From NCBI GenBank assembly GCA_026119935.1, contig JALRMH010000082.1, positions 1 through 64,000 of the forward strand: DNA of 64,000 bases. The letters run 5' to 3'. The notes under the pieces were generated by a model that saw only the letters and a list, made by a program, of their open reading frames with translations, ran no database searches and was not told where the DNA came from. Of the stretch, positions 31,574 to 43,689 are shown piece by piece; positions within the stretch are counted from its first letter, which is position 1, and every line of letters begins with the position of its first letter. This DNA comes from Endothia cerciana (lineage: Eukaryota > Ascomycota > Sordariomycetes > Diaporthales > Cryphonectriaceae). The position numbers were made by a program, and so were the translations under genes.

Positions 31574-32835
31574 TGGAAGACTATATATTTTAAGTATAAT
31601 TAATTTAGTTGATACTACCCCCTCGTAGAGGGGGGACAATGCTATCACTTTAGAGTTGGATTATAACCAACACAGCTTAAAATTTAAAAAACTGTCTCCT
31701 AGCAAATGTTCTCTCTTTTATATAAGAGCTTCTCTTAGCAATTCTAAGTATCTTTCCCGGGTTGTGTTTATCTCTTTCGTTCTCTTAGTCATCTAAGTAA
31801 CGGGCCCCCTTCCTTTATCCCTTCTCATAAATCATAGAGTCTGATGTTTATAATATATAAACCGTCGAGCTAAACGTAATTTTACCTAAACCACCTTTTT
31901 TCTAAAACGCCTGAGTAGATAACTTAAAATCCTTTTACATTTAACTGACGACAATATAAGGTATTTCACTTATATAGTTAGACAATTTACATAATATTCC
32001 ATAATAATATAATAAGCAAATAAAGGTATTTCACTTCTATACAGTCGATTACCTTATCTTCTCAAATTTGCTGTTATTATACTCAATAATTAGTAACAGT
32101 AAAGCTGCATAGGGTCTTCTCGTCTAACTAGAGGTAAACTGTATCTGCACAGTTATTCCAATTTCACAGAGTCAATCATAGAGACAGCTGTTGTATCGTT
32201 ACACCATTCCGTTACACAAATTTAACCATAGTTTTATTAAGAGTATACTCTTAATAAAACATTAGGTTAGGCTATTGTGTTTATACTTTAAGCTTAACTT
32301 ACTAATTTCGGTTAAGCGCCAATTTACCGGTGACTAGAGCACACCTTACAATATTAATAAAAATATTGAAGAAGCATCTGCTCGTTGCTCTTTTACACAT
32401 AATCAATGACCAGAGGTGTCTTAGATCCGCGATAACCCATTTTCTTTCGTATCATCTCCTTTATTATTACCATACCTTAATAATTACTTAAGCCATTTAA
32501 GATGTTTTAAACTTAAACTTGGTAAAAGGAGCTTTAGGGATATTCCCGGAGTTTGCTTCTTTTTTACTTGCACAATTTAGATCAACGACCTTAATGTCAA
32601 TCTATTAATTTATTATTTATTTTAAGTTTATTATAGCCAGATACTACCAACTAAGTCCAGTAAGAAAAAAAAGGACCTTTTCAGGTCCTGCAACAAATAA
32701 GATAGCGAACACTGAAACGACCGCTGTTCTAGAGGCGCAAGCTCACCTAATTAGTGTAAGTTACTTACTTATATAGCTTATTCTATATTCTCCTCTGAAT
32801 AATTTTTTATTTTCTAGCCCCGTGCGTAGCGGGGG

Positions 32836-34100
32836 CTACCCAGGGTTCCTATGCAATAGAACCCGTGCGTAGCGGGGGATGTAAGCTTTTATTGTTTGAC
32901 CTGTAGTTGCAGGATCAAACGCTAAAGCAGCTTTTCGAATAGTAAGATATTCATTAATAGTTCCTGTAGGAATATGTAATACCTTTACACCTATACTTTT
33001 ATCTTTAATATGCCCACTCTCCACTTACATTGCATTCAAGGAGTGGAGAGGGGGACGGAGTCAGATGTTTGGTCGTCCGTTCATTGACAGATAAAACCAT
33101 TATAAGGTTTTCCTGATTTTATATAACGGTATAAAGTTGTTTTAGAAAACTTACCTAATGCTTTCTCTGAATTTAATAAAATAGTAGAGTTTAAATATGC
33201 AATACAATCGCTAATACTATCAAAAACTTGAATGAAATTTCCATCATTTATTGATCTTATAATGACTTTTCTACCCACTCTATTTTCTTCGTCTTGTTTA
33301 ATTATTAACCTATCTTCTTCTAAATTAGCTAGTAATTCCGATTCGGATAGATTACTTACCTCAGCACCTTCAACCGGTTGATCGGTGAATATATACTTAC
33401 CTAAATATATTGAACCAGTCATTATACTTTGGGTAAATATAGTGTGATGGATTCTAAACTTAAATATGAAATCTTCTTGAGTATTAGAAGAAAACATTAA
33501 TTTAGCTAAATCTTTAGTATACATAAATAAAACTTTAGATCCACCCTCCCCCCCCCCCCCCCAGCGTGGGGGGGGGGGGGGGGGGGGGACCGGGGGGGGG
33601 GGGGGGATTAAAAATATATAAAAAAAAATTTTTTTTTNNNNNNNNNATAAAAACATAAAAATAAAAAAATAATATTAAAAAAAAAAAACAACTACCCCCC
33701 CCCCCCCCCCCCCCCCCCCCCGCGGGGGGGGGGGGGGGGGGGACCTACCCGGAGGGAAGGTCTATTTAAAATATTATCTAAAAGATTTTGTGTTATACTA
33801 ATGCCCGAAAAAGCTAAAACATCATTTACTTCCAAAGCAGTAATAGTATTAACACTTTTTAAATATTTCATAGCTAATTGATATGGACTAAGTGAATCCC
33901 CTAAATTTTCACTTTTTTTTGTTATAAATTAAAGGTCAATTTTTAGTATTAACCTTTAAATTTACCGAAGTAAGAAAATTGTTTTTTCATATACTTGGGT
34001 ATATGTGAGAAGGGTAAATCCCACATTCTCGTCTTAAACTGACGGCATTCGATATTATATGTTTTTTGTTGTTTTTTATTTTCATGATTCTTTTTAATAT
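32836..34100 (-). pseudogene. Disrupted intron ORF of unresolved HEG type with NUMOD-like tail
   Basis: Pieces: SLSPYQLAMKYLKSVNTITA, then NDVLAFSGISITQNLLDNIL near 33.8 kb; after a huge C/G-run insert and the N gap, KVLFMYTKDLAKLMFSSNTQ, FIFKFRIHHTIFTQSIMTGS and YLGKYIFTDQPVE; then two modular DNA-binding repeats (VFDSISDCIAYLNSTI..TTLYRYIKSGKPYNGF; LTIRKAALAFDPATTGQTIK). No GIY-YIG or LAGLIDADG motif is visible, perhaps because it falls in the gap. The C-terminus is cut by a CTCCTATGCAATAGAA-type insert near 32.84 kb. Confidence 0.55.
33536..33770. mobile_element. Very long C/G homopolymer cluster(s) with assembly gap
   Basis: AGATCCACCCTCC at 33538 opens a run of C then G homopolymers to about 33610; poly-A/T surrounds nine Ns (33638-33646); a second C/G cluster covers about 33693-33745. 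It belongs to the GATCC-flanked GC family, but lengths here are not reliable. Confidence 0.6.
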
Positions 34101-34477
34101 TTTGGCTACAAACCATTGAATTAACTTAAAATAATAATAAATTTGGTGAATTTGTAGTCATGCAAAGACCGCATTTAACGGCCAAGGTATTCCGCTACCT
34201 TAGGACCCTCAGTTATAAGGCCGCCATTAGCCGGGGTTTCCTTCTACACCAAACCTACGACAGTTTAGTTATTTCCGTTAACCAGCCGGCACCGGGCAGG
34301 TATCACACTCAGTACTTAGATTTATCATCTTTTTGCAGAGTGCTGTGTTTTAATTAAACAGTCGTACAACATCCTTTTATGCTTCTTCCTTTTTACTTGT
34401 ATTAATCAAGACTAATGAGCCTACCTTTTCCCGAAGTTTTGGTATCAATTTGCCGAGTTCCTTTCGTCCACAAAATT

Positions 34478-35980
34478 TATCCTACCTGCGAAACACTCGC
34501 AAACAGGACAAGGCTAATGTGGAAACTTTAATTTAACATTTTTATATTTATGCTAGCTATAATACGAGCTTGTGCCCCACCCACACTAAGTCTAAAGACT
34601 TTTCCAGATTTAAGGTTAAGTCTAATCTGTACGCTTTAAATTCATACCTAATTTAATGGATCTGATTTTTTCTAACCCATCTTTAGTAAGATGCGCTTTA
34701 TTTTGCATTAATTCAGCTACTTTTACAAAGTCTTGGTATTCCTTGAACTTGGCTCCTTTTAAAGGATGAGCCAAGAAAAATGGTATTACTTTTTCAGTAA
34801 TATCTCCAAGACCTGTCACCATAAAATCTAGTACCCCTCCTTTAGAGGATTGATTATATACTTTACCGCAACCAAAAATATTTGAAAATAATGCAAGTAC
34901 ATTACTATTTCTTTTGTCTTGTGTTATTATAAAAACTAACTTAACTCCTTCTCCTAAAACACTATCTTTTCTTTTATAAATATTAATAAATAAACAACCT
35001 TCCCCTTCTACAAATCCGCTTAACCAGTCAGGATCTATAGGTTCTATACTTTCTACTATTGATCTTTTGACAGGTTTTATGTTAGGGAATTCTGCTAGTA
35101 TGGAATCTGAAATAACTTCGAAGTTCATTGAAGCTTTTATATTAATAATATTAGCTAATCCTTCTTTGGTTAAATGATTTTTGTTTATTATAAAATCAAC
35201 CGCTTGTTTAAACAATTCGAAGTCTACTTTTTTATGTGTAATAAGCGGATACTTATCCAAATGTTCTATAATCACCAATAAATCTTTAATGGAGGTAACT
35301 TGATAATAATATACATTATCACCTCGATTAATAACTTTTCCAACACCGAAGTAATCTTTTATTTGATCTAATAAAGCTTTATCTTTTTCATGTAAGGAAA
35401 TTTGAAAAACTACTCTTACACTTTTACCTTCTTTATTTGATTTACTGTTAACAATAGAAATATGAAAGCACCCTTCTGCATCAATGAAACCGGTAATAAA
35501 ATTTGAGTTTAATTGTTTTAATAAATTTGGCATTTTTATGTTTTCCTAATAAATTCAATACTTAATTTTAGAATATTCGCCTCAAGTATTTGAGGGATAG
35601 AAATAAGAAAATATGAGCTTGCGCCCCAATTAAACCGCTACTACCTCAACAATCGATTATAAAAATGTTAAAAACCGAGTTTCCCCGTAGACTAGAGTAC
35701 ACCTTACCATTAATTTAGTAGCGAAGCTGTGCTTGCGCTATAATGGAAGAACCGTCTACTCGTTGCTCTTTTACAGTAATCTTTTCTGCCAAGCTTCGCA
35801 CAGATATTACTGATTTAGATCCGCGATAACCCATATCTATTACTAGAATCTCCAATGATATTACTATACCCCCTGTTATTAATGAGGCCAGAAAAGAGGT
35901 TTCCCTCTTATCTTTAGTTATTGGAACTTTAGGATTTCCCCGGAGTTTGGCTCTTATTCACAATTTAAGGAGCCTACCCT
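34478..35980 (-). mobile_element. rnl group I intron (IC2-like) near mL1699 with LAGLIDADG gene
   Basis: Splits GAAGGCGTAAGAGATAAC... from GAAAGGAACTCGGCAAA. Core: P AACTCCGGGGAAATCC (35932-35948), Q GGGTTATCGCGGATCTAAA (about 35815-35834), R GTAAAAGAGCAACGAG (about 35758-35774), S GTGTACTCTAGTC (about 35690-35702). The HEG follows S, towards the 3' end. Confidence 0.8.
34622..35533 (-). CDS. LAGLIDADG homing endonuclease, intact
   Basis: 303 residues from ATG at 35533 (MPNLLKQLNSN). First motif FITGFIDAEGCFHISI (residues about 12-27), QISLHEKDKALLDQIKDYFG, KYPLITHKKVDFELFKQ, second motif WLSGFVEGEGCLFINIYK (about 170-187), ITQDKRNSNVLALFSNIFGC and MNLKRTD at the end. No internal TGA, unlike most HEGs here, so it reads in either code. 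Located between the S element and the 3' exon. Confidence 0.92.
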   Translation of the reverse strand: MPNLLKQLNSNFITGFIDAEGCFHISIVNSKSNKEGKSVRVVFQISLHEKDKALLDQIKDYFGVGKVINRGDNVYYYQVTSIKDLLVIIEHLDKYPLITHKKVDFELFKQAVDFIINKNHLTKEGLANIINIKASMNFEVISDSILAEFPNIKPVKRSIVESIEPIDPDWLSGFVEGEGCLFINIYKRKDSVLGEGVKLVFIITQDKRNSNVLALFSNIFGCGKVYNQSSKGGVLDFMVTGLGDITEKVIPFFLAHPLKGAKFKEYQDFVKVAELMQNKAHLTKDGLEKIRSIKLGMNLKRTD

Positions 35981-36854
35981 CAATTTATGATTGTTATCTC
36001 TTACGCCTTCGTATTCTCTACTAGCTTCCTTGTGTGGTAGTCTCCAGGTACGGTATCTATCTGCTCTACTTCCGATCCCCTCATCTATTTAGTTTATTAA
36101 GAATCGTACAATCTTCTCATCTATTTAGTTTGTTGAAGAAGCCGGTTACCTTTACTCATATTTTAGGTTACCGAACGAAAGTAAGAATTACTTTTTTCCA
36201 GCACACTTTACACTTAACAATGAGAGACAAAGTGTTGTTTTTAGTAATTATCTCATCGTTTTAACCTTCAGGTTATAAACTTAGAGGCCGTTTGACTGGT
36301 AACCTTAAGCTTTAGGCGAGTTCTGAATATAGTTTCTTTTCCTCATCTCGTGAATTTGTCGGAACTTACTCCCAATATTAGATCTTTTCGTTACTCATGT
36401 CACCATTATCAATTGAGTTTATTCTTATTTTGATTTAAAAAATACAAAATCTAATATAACCCAACGTTCTGCTACCCCTGCATTAACCCTATACCATTAA
36501 AATTTTTTATATCCTTCGATCCACCACTGCTGGCTTATTTTTAAATAATACATACGTTCTGGCTCTGTAATTTTTTTATTATTTTAATTTAACCTTTAGC
36601 CCAGCACTAAGACGGAGAGCTTGCGCCCACCGGACGAGCTTGCTTATAAAATTAGTCCTGACCCTTAAATCTCGAAGGGTGGCTGGCTACGCAACCGTAA
36701 TAAAAAAAAATCTCGAAGGTAATGTTAAATATCCTCTATTAAATAAAGTATATAGTGTTATATGAGGACAAAGTTTCGGTATATTGTTTAGATCCGTTAA
36801 ATTGTCGATGCCTTTAAAGATTTAACAAGCGCTCTGTTACGCATAACCATCAGA

Positions 36855-38447
36855 TTTATCTTTCAAATAATTAACAAATAGTACTTACAAATTCTTAGAC
36901 TAGGGTCCTACTCCAATTGCTATCTAATAATTTGCACACACTTTACTTCGAGGAGAGGTATGACCTTAATGTCTACAAGGCTATGCAAAAAAAAATATTA
37001 ACTTAGTTAATATCTCTAAGTGTGTTCATATTAGATTTCAACAGTCTAATCTTACCCAAACCTTCGACAGTTAAGTGCTCTTTATCACTAACAATTCTGG
37101 CTACTTTACAAAAGTCATTATAATTATCCAATTTAACACCAATTATAAAGTACTTTTTAAAAAACGGAATTATCTTATCAGTTATATCTATAAATTTTGT
37201 TACTTGAAAATCTACGATATCACCACGTTCAGAAATAAAACCGCAACCTAAATAACTAACTAATCTCTCCATTAAAAATTTATCTCGAGATTGTTGAGTT
37301 ATTTGAAATCTTAATTGTACCTGATAACCTAATACATGGCTAACTGATTTATACACTCTAACCATGAAACTTCCTTCACCACTCGCAAATCCTGCTATTC
37401 AGTTAGGATCAGGTATTTCTTTAATAACTTTACATCTATCTATATTAATGTCTTCAAGATTAGGGAACGCTTCTTTTAATTGATTAGGAAGACCTTTATT
37501 AATTAAAGATTTAATTGCCACTAATTTTTTTAAACCTTCAACTGTAAGATGCTGTTTATTTAAAATTAATTCATAAGCTTCCTTAAAAAGCAAATAATCA
37601 GCCCTTTTTTGAGTAATTAATGGATAATTATCAAAAAATTTTATAATAACCGCTAAATCCTTAATAGAAGATACCTGTATTTCAACGAAATCAGGACGAC
37701 TTTTAGTCTTATATATTTTTCCTACCCCTAACTTAGATTGAATTAATTTTAAAATATTTTCATCTTTTAGATGTAACCCTATTTGGAAATAAAGTCTAAC
37801 TGACAGAGGCATAGTATTACCTAATCCATTGTTACCACTATAAAGAGATGAAGATCATGGGTTGCCCTTAAAATTCTTATTCTTAAGAATAGAAATTCGA
37901 AAACAACCTTCAGCATCTACAAACCCAGCTACTCATCAACCAGATAATTTGGAAGCGAAGCTCCCCTCTGACTCTGTAGTATAATTTAAACATGGCTGCT
38001 GTCTAGCAATAGTAAAGTTTAAACCTTTATTAGCTAATTTATTAACTAATTTAAGGTTTCTTGTTAATAATAAAGGAGCACCTCCTTTATGTAAGGTATT
38101 TACTACCTGTTTATTAATTGCTAAGAAAGGATTCTGACTCGATAATTTCTTTCAAAACCCATTAGAGTACACCTTAAACATAAGAGAATTTACCATTTTC
38201 TTATATCAACTACCGTCTACTCGTTGCTCTTTTACAGTATAGTAGTTATCCACGACTACTGATTTAGATCCGCGATATTCCTTTATCCTTTCAGATATCT
38301 TATGGCTTGTTACTATACCTGAGTAATTATTTCAGCCACTAGTATATTTTCATATACTGCTTAGTACCATAAGCTTTAGGAAGTCCCCGGAGTTTGATAG
38401 TTCCTCCCACATAGATGATATCCAACATCATCCGGTAGGTCTTTAAA
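36855..38447 (-). mobile_element. rnl group I intron (IC2-like) in domain II with LAGLIDADG gene
   Basis: Follows GCAGCCATAATTTAAAG and precedes TATGCGTAACAGAGCGC. Core: P AACTCCGGGGACTTCC (38380-38396), Q GGAATATCGCGGATCTAAA (about 38265-38280), R GTAAAAGAGCAACGAG (about 38220-38236), S AGGTGTACTCTAATGG (about 38160-38175). The HEG start codon lies inside the S element. Confidence 0.8.
37003..38181 (-). CDS. LAGLIDADG homing endonuclease, intact in code 4, overlapping the ribozyme core
   Basis: 392 residues from ATG at 38181 (MFKVYSNGFWKKLSSQNPF); the first codons lie in the S/P7 strand of the intron core. A basic leader is followed by the first motif WWVAGFVDAEGCFRIS (about residue 75), IGLHLKDENILKLIQSKLGV, NYPLITQKRADYLLFKE, second motif WIAGFASGEGSFMVRVY, ITQQSRDKFLMERLVSYLGC and MNTLRDIN. 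W is encoded by TGA at several sites. Overlap of start and core may tie translation to splicing state (inference). Confidence 0.88.
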
Positions 38448-38566
38448 TTATGGCTGCTTCTAAGCCCATCTCCTTGTCGACTCAATAAAAAACCTTCTTG
38501 TTTTTCACTGAACAATAATTTTGGAACCTTAACTTTTGTTCTGGGCTGTTTCCCTTTTGACATACA

Positions 38567-40234
38567 CAGAGGATCTTTGGCCTTACTTAAATTAAGGCAA
38601 AGATCTTTCTCCCTAAACAGTTAACAATATTATAAATATTGTAAACTATCCATTTAGACAACAGGCTTTATTAATATGAATAAATATCCTGGTTTCGGCT
38701 TACCGAAACTAAAGTAATTTTTATTTTTATTTTGATATTAGGTAAATACCTTTAAGAGGTTTACCTCTTTTAACTGCGTTATATACTGCTTGTCTTGAAA
38801 CACCTAAGAAAGCTCCGGCTTCAGTCTGGTTGCTAAAAACCTTTAGTTCTTTAGTCTCAGTATTTAAAACTGTAACTGATACTCCCTCACGCTCAATAGT
38901 CTTAGCTCTAATATTAGCTAAAGCTTCAACTGTAAGAGGATTATTCTTTTTATAATTTCTAGTAGCAAGAGACAATTTATCTCTAGTTTCTTGATTAACA
39001 TTCTTTCCTGTATGAATAGAAGACAATAATTCTTTATGTTCTTCTGATATCTTTTTTAATTTAAACTTTGCAATATTTTCTTCACTGTGTTTATAACCTA
39101 ATAAAGAATAAGCATTTTTCAATATATTATACTCAGGATTAAGTAAATCAAGATAGTATTGTTCTCTTTCAATTAAAATATATTTAGAGCAATACTCTAG
39201 TATCTCTAAAGTAAAATTATTATGTTCATATTTTAATAGAGCAAGATGTATTGGTCTAGGATTTCTTACTAACTCGCTTTGATTATAATAATCACCTATT
39301 CTCTTTGCTAAATTGGCCCCACTACCCACATATGTATTTTCATTTAGGTTATTTATTCAACGATAAATACCAGATTTATTTTTATTTTTCCTTCGACCCA
39401 GGTCCAAGGCCCATGGGTCTGGACCGAAGGGCAGCTAAAATGGTTGTTTTTAAAACTTCCGCATTATCGTATTTCTTTACTGGAGAAATATTGTTAATTA
39501 TATTTAAATTCATGTTGTTTTTTGTGACTTTTTTTTGTAATGTTGTTTTAGTTTAATGCCGACAGCCTAGTGTTTGTCTCATTCCAAACGTGGGTCATGT
39601 AAGAATATTCTTCTTATAAGCTCACTTCTCAGATCCCTAGAGTCTCCACTAGGTCCGGCCAAGGTACTTCCTAACCCTCTGCATTAATGCAGAGGGAAGG
39701 CAAGCTGATTTAACATTACCTATTACAGTACCTTAACCTATTAACATCTAAATGTGTGGGGTGTCAACCCAGCCACTCTAGATTACCCTTCGAAAGGTAG
39801 TCGCCTGTTGTATTAAGTCTTTTGTAATAGTCGGCTTATGTTTTAAGCAAAATAAAGGAACTTATTATAAATAACTTGCACCGCGATAAAAAGGCCTAAA
39901 TTTAATATATCATGCGCCTGCGCCCCCCCCTCTGGGATATCAAAATAAAAATTACTTTACTGCCATTGCAGTGTTTCCACTGAGGCTTGACTATATCTTA
40001 AGCTTGCGCCAACCAACATTTAGCCGATGAACTGCATACCAAATATTTTATTTTTATACTTGGTACTTGGCTGCAGATTACCCATTTACAATTATAAATC
40101 AATCTTGATTTTACTATACCGCGAGTCATTACCTGCGCCCCAAGTTATATTACTATACTTGGTTAGTTAAGATTGCTTTAGGGCTTTCCCGCAATTTGAA
40201 GGTTTATAGCAGAAGGTTCACTTCTACAAAAGGC
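38567..40234 (-). mobile_element. rnl group IB intron with GIY-YIG gene (domain II)
   Basis: Core: P CTTCAAATTGCGGGAAAGCC (40185-40204), R GCAGTTCATCGGCTAAATG (about 40018-40036), S GCTTAAGATATAGTCAAGCC (39985-40004). Intron ends ...GATCCTCTG at 38567, before TGTATGTCAAAAGGG. The 3' region TAAATGGATAGTT...GTTTAGGGAGAA is shared with the two upstream IB introns. Confidence 0.82.
38727..39541 (-). pseudogene. GIY-YIG homing endonuclease interrupted by a GC element
   Basis: An ATG near 39.52 kb opens MNLNIINNISPVKKYDNAEV, then a CCTTCGGTCC..GGTCGAAGG double-hairpin insert (39386-39431) breaks the frame just before SGIYRWINNLNENTYVGSGA. The rest is open to 38727: EHNNFTLEILEYCSKYILIE, REQYYLDLLNPEYNILKNAY and the NUMOD repeat NQTEAGAFLGVSRQAVYNAV. 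Without the insert it would be a normal GIY-YIG gene, so the loss looks recent. Confidence 0.8.
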
Positions 40235-40460
40235 TGCATACCAACCTTATCATTCTATGTCTGATCATTCAAGATCCATATAAGCCATTCCGAGTCTACA
40301 TACTCACCGATAAAGCTTTCTACGGCCCCCCGATATGTACCAGCGAACAATGTATTTTCATATCCAAATGAATATGAAATATGTACATCTGGTCTGAGAT
40401 TAAATTCTGTACCTGCTATAATGTTACTTAAATTGCCTACTATTATAGGTTTCGCAGAAA

Positions 40461-43373
40461 CAGATATGACCTCTTTAGCCCGACTACGTCGGCAAAGCTG
40501 AGGCCCTTCTCCCTAAATAGCTATAGATTGCAAATATTATAACTATCCATTTAACAAATAATAAAGTATTTGTTTATTAACTATTAACTCCTAATTGTTA
40601 TCTTGTTTACTTATTACAAGGTATGTACCCTGTATTAATTTACCTGTATCAAGATATTTTTTGACTGCGGGTCTACTAACACCAATATATTTGGCTGCCT
40701 CGGTTAAACTGGCAAATTCCTGAATTACTTCAGTATTAATATTTTTAACCATAACACCTACACCTCTAAGAGATATGGCAGCAGCAGATATTTTTGCACG
40801 TGTTTCTGCAGTTAGTACAATACCCTTTCGCGCATCAGATAATTTTTTTTATCCTCACCTGTAAGGATTCTACCTGTGGCTGCTAAAGACAAGTTTTTTT
40901 TTGTCTCAGCGCTAACCTTTCTTTCATTTTGAAAAAATTCAAGAGTTTCCTCACGATGTTTAAATCCTAAAGATGAACCAGCTTCCTCTAAAATATTGTA
41001 CTCTGGGTTTAACTTTGAAAAATAGTATTGCTCTCTCTGTATAGGATTTATACCTTCCTTACAATATTCTAGTATTTCAAATCTAAATTTATCAAAGCCA
41101 TATTTTAAAAGGGCATTATGTATAGGTGTTTTTCTTTCACCCAGGTGTTTTAAACTATAATATTTATATAACCTAACAGATAAGTTTACTGTACTTCCCT
41201 AAAGGTAAGTAGATTTTATCTTAATCATTGTAAATATCTATAGCAATTCTTTTTCTACCTGATAACGTTTTTTTACTACAAAGGAATTTTGCTTTTGAAT
41301 TCGCCTACTTAAAGTAGGTTGTGTAACACCAACAAATTCTGCCGCTTTTTTGATAGACGTAAACACTAATTGTTCCTTTGTTATTAAATCTAAAACTTTC
41401 ACAGCTGTACCTCTACTTTCACTCATTTTTGCTTTAGTTGCCTCCGACAAAAAAAGATTTACCTATTCTACCTTCTCTAATTTTGGCTTTAGTTTCTTCG
41501 CTCAGAGTTTTACCAAAATTAGGATTATTAATACCTTTAAGAGCTAGATTTAAGAATTTTTTAGTGTCTTCGGTAAGTTTTCGTCCTTTAGCTGAAGCAC
41601 TCATTTTTAACAAAGATTCCGCAAAATGTTTAGTACCTAATCTTGAACCGGCTGTAGGGTTAAGATTATACTCTGGTTTCAGTAAGTCAATATAATACTG
41701 TTCTCTCTTTATTGCGTCTTCAGGAGAACAATATTCTAATATTTCAAGCTGGAAATTGGAGTATCCATCTCTTAAAATTACAGTTAAAATACGACTTTTT
41801 CCATTAGTTAAATCACGTAAAATATCGCTTAAATTAAAGTAACGAAGGAGTCTACGTCTTAAGTTTACAGCACTTCCAACATAAGTGTTACCATTTAATT
41901 TATTTACTCAACGATAAATTCCTGCTTTGTTTTGATTGTCCTTAAGTATATCAGCTTTATAAAGTTCAGCATCTGGATACGTAACCACAGGGTTTACACT
42001 TTGAGTAGAATTAATATCTTGTCCTGTTTTTGTACTGTCAGTATTTGTTTTGTAAAATTTAGAACAAGTAGAAAAATTTGCATATTTAGTTGATATTCTT
42101 GTGACTGTACTTCCTATATACGTTTTATCGTTAACTTTATTAACTCAACGATATATAGCAGCTCTACCTTGGTTATCTTTTAATATTTGAGCTTTCTCAA
42201 CAAGAGAATTGTCATATACAACTATTGGTTGTATATTGCTACTATTATTACGAACTGTACTATACTGATGTCTCAATATATTTATATTCAAAAATTTAAA
42301 AAAGAAAAATTTGTTTGTAGCTTCTTTAGAAAAATATAAATTAAAGTCACTAAGTAGGAGCCAAGTTAAAGGGTAACTCCAATAACCTTTTCTATTATAC
42401 CGGTTGTCCATCAGTGCTATCAAAGAGTATTCTTTATTTATTCAGCGCTATTTCTAGTCTTCAAATAATGCCTTGATTTCGGCTACATACTGAAGGTATA
42501 AAGGAAGAACTAATCAATTCTTAATGCAAAGACGAATTTGATGCGTTACCATTGGCATACTTTTATCCAATGTGCAAGTGAACAAAGCTCATCTTTTAAA
42601 TATTTTACCTTAAACGGTCTAGACACTATTATATATCTGAGGACGCCTGCGTAGCAGCCACCGAAGAATTAAATAAAGAATAAGTAAAAGAAAACCTCAA
42701 CACCCCGTCGAAAATAATAGAAGTATTATCTTCATATCGCATTAAAGAGATTACTCTCAGTGACTCCTTACCATAAGTTAATCTTGTATTACTCATCAGA
42801 GCATTGACAATGGGACGCTAACCCAACTTGCCCCTACTTAGCTACGTGACAGCTCGCTGCCTGAACAATACAAGCCAGCCTATGGCGTAGTGAGTGTGTA
42901 AATTTCTGTTTGTATGCATGTGATCTAACCTAAAAAATCAAACCAAGAGCCCAAAGGGCTACTAATACTAAGAAGCCTATATCTTAACCTTTATTCCTCC
43001 CTCTACTCTTTAGGCGGATGATGAGTGTAATAATTAATAATACTTTATTATTCTGCACCCTTTCGGATGAGGCTTGACTATATCTTAAGCTATTTTTTTT
43101 CGTGATCACGAAAAAAAAAGCCAACCTACATCTAGTCGATGAACTGCACACCTTAATTATACAAAGCTAAGGTGCTTGGCTGCGGATTATCTATTTCATT
43201 TCTTCATACAAATCGTTTTTACCATACAACGAGTCATTACCTGTTCCATCAATTACATTACTGCATTAACTTGGTAGATTTGTCTTTAAGAATTTCCCGC
43301 AATTTGAAGGTTTTTAGCGGAAGGTTCACTTCCACACTGGCTCTTAAAACAGTAGCTTACACTATTTTTTTTT
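40461..43373 (-). mobile_element. rnl group IB intron with GIY-YIG genes (after GGATAGCTGGT)
   Basis: The exon ends GGATAGCTGGT at 43374; the 3' exon starts TTTCTGCGAAACC at 40460 after ...GAGGTCATATCTG. Core: P CTTCAAATTGCGGGAAATTC (about 43294-43313), R GCAGTTCATCGACTAGATG (about 43133-43150), S GCTTAAGATATAGTCAAGCC (about 43071-43090). Confidence 0.85.
40620..42423 (-). pseudogene. Two GIY-YIG frames in one intron, first with double GIY-YIG motif, frameshifted
   Basis: First frame from 42423: AAIYRWVNKVNDKTYIGS, a spacer, then a second GIY motif AGIYRWVNKLNGNTYVGSAV, FQLEILEYCSPEDAIKREQY, KPEYNLNPTAGSRLGTKH and NUMOD tail to 41238; an extra T in a T7 run near 41.45 kb shifts the frame. 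A second, less complete GIY-YIG body (RFEILEYCKEGINPIQREQY, LNPEYNILEEAGSSLGFKHR and helix-turn-helix) follows to about 40.62 kb. It lacks an intact GIY strand and has another break near 40.84 kb. Same layout as the genes at 43.69-45.59 kb. Confidence 0.75.
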
Positions 43374-43689
43374 ACCAGCTATCCTAGTCAGAATTGTCTT
43401 TCACCAAACTTACCACAGTTCATCGGATATTTTTGCAACAATACAGAATACCTCTTTAACCTTACTAATTCATCACAAAATGACAAAGAATTAAAAGGTA
43501 TAGCTAAGGTACTTCTCCCTAAACAGTTTAACTATTTTAGTTTAAACTATCCATTTAACGGATAATATTTTTTATGTTTTATATGTGAAGCTACAGCTAA
43601 CTAATAATTTGTTTTTAGGCGCTTGCCCCTAATCCTAATCCCACGGGAGCTTGCGCTCCACTGAGAAAGGTAAGACTTAACCAAAGGAG

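Larger units (their letters stand above)
28870..31690 (-). mobile_element. rnl group ID intron with broken LAGLIDADG gene
   Basis: ID-type core on the minus strand: P GAAAACGGTTAAAGAAC (about 29620-29636), Q AAGACCGTCGGCAGTTG (about 29590-29606), R GTCGCTACAGACTGG (about 29572-29586), S AATGTACAGTCGGA (about 29522-29535). It is nearly identical to the nad6 intron core at 63.88-63.99 kb. The ORF lies 5' of the core, as is usual for this class. Intron ends are approximate: the 5' exon ends near GGAGACAGTTT and the 3' exon begins near 28.87 kb. An AGATCC..GGATCT GC element lies at about 31497-31573. Confidence 0.75.
32206..34155 (-). mobile_element. rnl group I intron (IC2-like) at the GCATGA/ATGG site
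   Basis: Splits CTTTGCATGA from ATGGTGTAACG (around E. coli 1930). Core: P AACTCCGGGAATATCCC (about 32540-32556), Q GGGTTATCGCGGATCTAAG (about 32420-32440), R GTAAAAGAGCAACGAG (about 32381-32396), S GTGTGCTCTAGTC (about 32333-32345). The ORF lies 5' of the core here. The intron holds the window's N gap (33638-33646) between long homopolymers. Confidence 0.75.

Noticed and set aside
40265..40470. Protein-like open stretch (PIIVGNLSNIIAGTEFNLRP) on the minus strand
   Set aside because: It coincides with a conserved rnl exon (TTTCTGCGAAACC and onward), so the open frame is chance within rRNA.
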